Positions 15,210 through 16,953 of a stretch of 16,953 bases of DNA are shown in pieces. Positions within the stretch are counted from its first letter, which is position 1; every line of letters starts with the position of its first letter. Made by a program: the position numbers and the translations under genes. Under the pieces are notes generated by a model, which was not told the DNA's origin, did no database searches, and worked only from the letters and a program-made list of their open reading frames with translations. This DNA is from Bryobacteraceae bacterium (GTDB lineage Bacteria; Acidobacteriota; Terriglobia; Bryobacterales; Bryobacteraceae): contig CANGVB010000008.1 in the NCBI GenBank assembly GCA_947456995.1, positions 1-16,953 of the forward strand. Reading direction: 5' to 3'.

Positions 15210-16206
15210 TCTTATGAAGCTGGTGCGTAAGTACTTCGTTCAGATTGCTGAGAGGCTCTTCCCCGGTCACGAAATCATAGGCCGTGATGTAGCCCGACAC
15301 CACCGCCTCCAGCGCCTTGCGTACATGCGCAGGCGTATGGTGGAAGCTGGCCGTACAAGTGATCTCTGAATAGTGCATAAGCTGCGTATCCAGCTTCACC
15401 ACCGTATCAGCAGGGCAGCCTCCAAAGAAGTTAGCCACACCACCTCTACGCAACATCGAAATCGCCTGCTGCCAGGTTTCCGTGGTCCCCACCGCTTCCA
15501 TCACCACATCCGCACCATAGCCATCCGTCTCGCGACGCACAGCCTTCACGATATCTTTTTCTTCCAGAATCGAGAGCACCGTATGCGCCCCCAACTTGAT
15601 AGCCCGGTCCAGTTGCGGCCGCCGCCGCCCGATCGCAATCACCTTGCATCCACGCAGGCTCAGCAAGCGCACAAACATCAACCCGATCGGCCCCACCCCA
15701 ATCACTACCACCGTATCGCCAGCCCGTACCTTGGTCTCATCAATCCCGCGAATCACGCAAGCCAAAGGCTCCACCAGCGCCGCATCCTGATATGCCACAT
15801 GGTCCGGAATCTCATACATATTCCGCTCAACAATACGCGAGGGAATACGAATGAACTCGGCATAGGCCCCATTGTTGAACAACAGGTTTTCGCACAAATT
15901 CTCATTGTTGCGTTTGCAGTAAAAACATTCCCCGCAAGGCGCAGAATTGGCAGCCACCACACGCTGGCCAACCTTGAATGCCCTGACATTCGCACCAACT
16001 CCAACAATGTCCCCGGCCAGTTCATGACCAAACAAAGCAGGCGGCACAATCATTCGCGCATGATAGCCACGACGGAAAACCTTCACGTCCGTACCGCAGG
16101 TCAACGCCGCACGCACACGCACCAGAACATCGCCTTCACCCACTTCGGGGACGGCGACCTTTTGGATCTTCACGTGTTCTTTACCGTACAGGACGGCGGC
16201 GAGCAT
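15178..16206 (-). CDS. Zinc-dependent medium-chain alcohol dehydrogenase
   Basis: A 342-residue MDR-family dehydrogenase of the sorbitol/threonine dehydrogenase type, using NAD(P)+ to oxidise an alcohol. Catalytic zinc ligands are C37 (TCGTD), H61 with E62 (FGHE), and probably E146 in ALVEPLAC. The structural zinc site is C91, C94, C97 and C105. The nucleotide-binding loop is GVGPIG (170-175). Length is normal. I chose ATG at 16206 over the GTG at 16218 because family members start about ten residues before the first strand and GAAG lies six bases upstream. The substrate is unknown. It lies between a second MDR gene and hpnC, overlapping hpnC, so it may share its transcript. Base use is less C-skewed than in genes further left. 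Confidence 0.85.
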   Translation of the reverse strand: MLAAVLYGKEHVKIQKVAVPEVGEGDVLVRVRAALTCGTDVKVFRRGYHARMIVPPALFGHELAGDIVGVGANVRAFKVGQRVVAANSAPCGECFYCKRNNENLCENLLFNNGAYAEFIRIPSRIVERNMYEIPDHVAYQDAALVEPLACVIRGIDETKVRAGDTVVVIGVGPIGLMFVRLLSLRGCKVIAIGRRRPQLDRAIKLGAHTVLSILEEKDIVKAVRRETDGYGADVVMEAVGTTETWQQAISMLRRGGVANFFGGCPADTVVKLDTQLMHYSEITCTASFHHTPAHVRKALEAVVSGYITAYDFVTGEEPLSNLNEVLTHQLHKNGAIKTAIIP

Positions 16207-16244
16207 TTCTGGCTTCACAGCGCTTGTGTTTGATATCCCGATCT

Positions 16245-16953
16245 TTATTCTTGCTGAGGCAGTATTACTATTTTCAACGATTTTTCATCTGGATGGGTAG
16301 CCAACTTCACCCCAGCCATAATCTCCGGCAATGGAAACTTGTGCGTCACCAGTTCTCCAACTGGAATTTCCCCCGAAAATACTAGCCTAGCTGATTCTAC
16401 CTGCAAATCAACGTCAGCTGAATACGCGCCCATCAGCACGCGTTCATCCTTACAGATGTCTGCACCGGAGATCTCGATTCGTTCTTTATCCGATGTTTGC
16501 GCAAACAGTACGATTCGCGCGCCAGGCCGCGTCGCCGCGATCGCCTGCTCCACAATTCCTGGGGCACTCGCTGCCACAAAGGCAATATCAGCCCCTCTAC
16601 CCTCAGTCCGCAAACGCGCTTCGGCACCCAAATCCTCTTGCAAGGGGTTCAGCGATAGCGCCGCTCCAAATCGCCGCGATTGCTCTCGCCGGGTCTCCAT
16701 CGTGTCTGTCGTAAGCGTCTCAATCCCCCGCTGCTTCAGCAGCATCGTAAAGATCAATCCAATCGGCCCCTGGCCCAGCACCAATGCCAAATCACCCGGC
16801 TTTACCCCAGACTGCTCCACGCCCTTCAGGCACGTGTTCACCGGCTCAACAAAGCTCGCCTGCTCAAACGACACCCCTGCAGGAATCTTTTCTACTCCAT
16901 GCTCGACAATCCACGGCATCACCCGCGCATACTGCGCATAACCACCACCAGCC
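16245..16953 (-). CDS. Second zinc-type MDR dehydrogenase, 5' end outside window
   Basis: The C-terminal 235 residues or so of another MDR-family dehydrogenase. The frame is open to the right edge and reads GGGYAQYARVMPW, as expected just before the coenzyme domain. Visible features are ASFVEPVNTC (the position of the fourth zinc ligand, Glu), the nucleotide loop GQGPIG and a Rossmann half with ETLTTDTMETRREQSRRFGA, where the acidic residue at the end of the second strand favours NAD over NADP; this is inferred. The catalytic and structural zinc sites lie beyond the window. It ends 38 bases before the ATG of the other MDR gene (26 before its GTG). The two are paralogues and may act on related substrates. 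Confidence 0.82.
   Translation of the reverse strand, partial: AGGGYAQYARVMPWIVEHGVEKIPAGVSFEQASFVEPVNTCLKGVEQSGVKPGDLALVLGQGPIGLIFTMLLKQRGIETLTTDTMETRREQSRRFGAALSLNPLQEDLGAEARLRTEGRGADIAFVAASAPGIVEQAIAATRPGARIVLFAQTSDKERIEISGADICKDERVLMGAYSADVDLQVESARLVFSGEIPVGELVTHKFPLPEIMAGVKLATHPDEKSLKIVILPQQE

Noticed and set aside
15373..16233. 286-codon open frame on the plus strand
   Set aside because: Antisense to the MDR dehydrogenase, with no motif and a His/Arg/Gln-rich product.
1..16953. CRISPR array, tRNA, insertion sequence, prophage or attachment site
   Set aside because: I saw no regularly spaced repeats, no cloverleaf-like sequence, no transposase or integrase and no terminal inverted repeats. 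A computed repeat and tRNA scan would be decisive.

Overview
The window looks like part of a Gram-negative, GC-rich chromosome of a soil-type bacterium. LptD shows an outer membrane with LPS transport, and paired HpnC/HpnD proteins show squalene or hopanoid synthesis. I lean towards Acidobacteriota, but this rests on overall gene content and composition and was not tested. No rRNA, tRNA, CRISPR array, insertion sequence, phage gene or transposase is visible. Genes are packed tightly; the longest gap is under 100 bases.

Layout. 1-3252 (minus): a probable operon of a MeaB GTPase fused to methylmalonyl-CoA epimerase, methylthioadenosine phosphorylase, and a family 9 glycosyltransferase-like gene that leaves the window. 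3276-3512 (plus): a shortened DUF1801 gene. 3509-4651 (minus): acyl-CoA dehydrogenase. 4712-7151 (plus): glcE-glcF, two subunits of glycolate oxidase. 7119-11210 (minus): lptD, a small membrane protein of unknown function, and a PepSY-type four-helix membrane protein. 11297-12127 (plus): a zinc-ribbon RDD membrane protein. 12129-16953 (minus): two zinc-dependent MDR dehydrogenases (the first cut by the window edge), hpnC, an exported cupin, an AraC-type HTH/O6-methylguanine methyltransferase fusion, and hpnD.

How the genes may work together. The acyl-CoA dehydrogenase and the MeaB-epimerase fusion fit acyl-CoA and propionyl/methylmalonyl-CoA catabolism. GlcE and GlcF need a GlcD flavoprotein that is not in the window. 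HpnC and HpnD, with an HpnE encoded elsewhere, would make squalene from farnesyl diphosphate; the genes between and before them may be passengers or unrecognised partners. LptD places LPS in the outer membrane.

I found no clearly new defence or mobile system. The points most worth a second look are the MeaB-epimerase fusion with an apparently missing MeaB C-terminal arm, the unusual squalene gene neighbourhood, the extended and acid-tailed glycosyltransferase, the internally shortened DUF1801 gene, and the tail-to-tail gene pairs that overlap or abut with no room for terminators. The plus strand is strongly C-rich over G across most of the window, which explains many long antisense open frames that are not genes.
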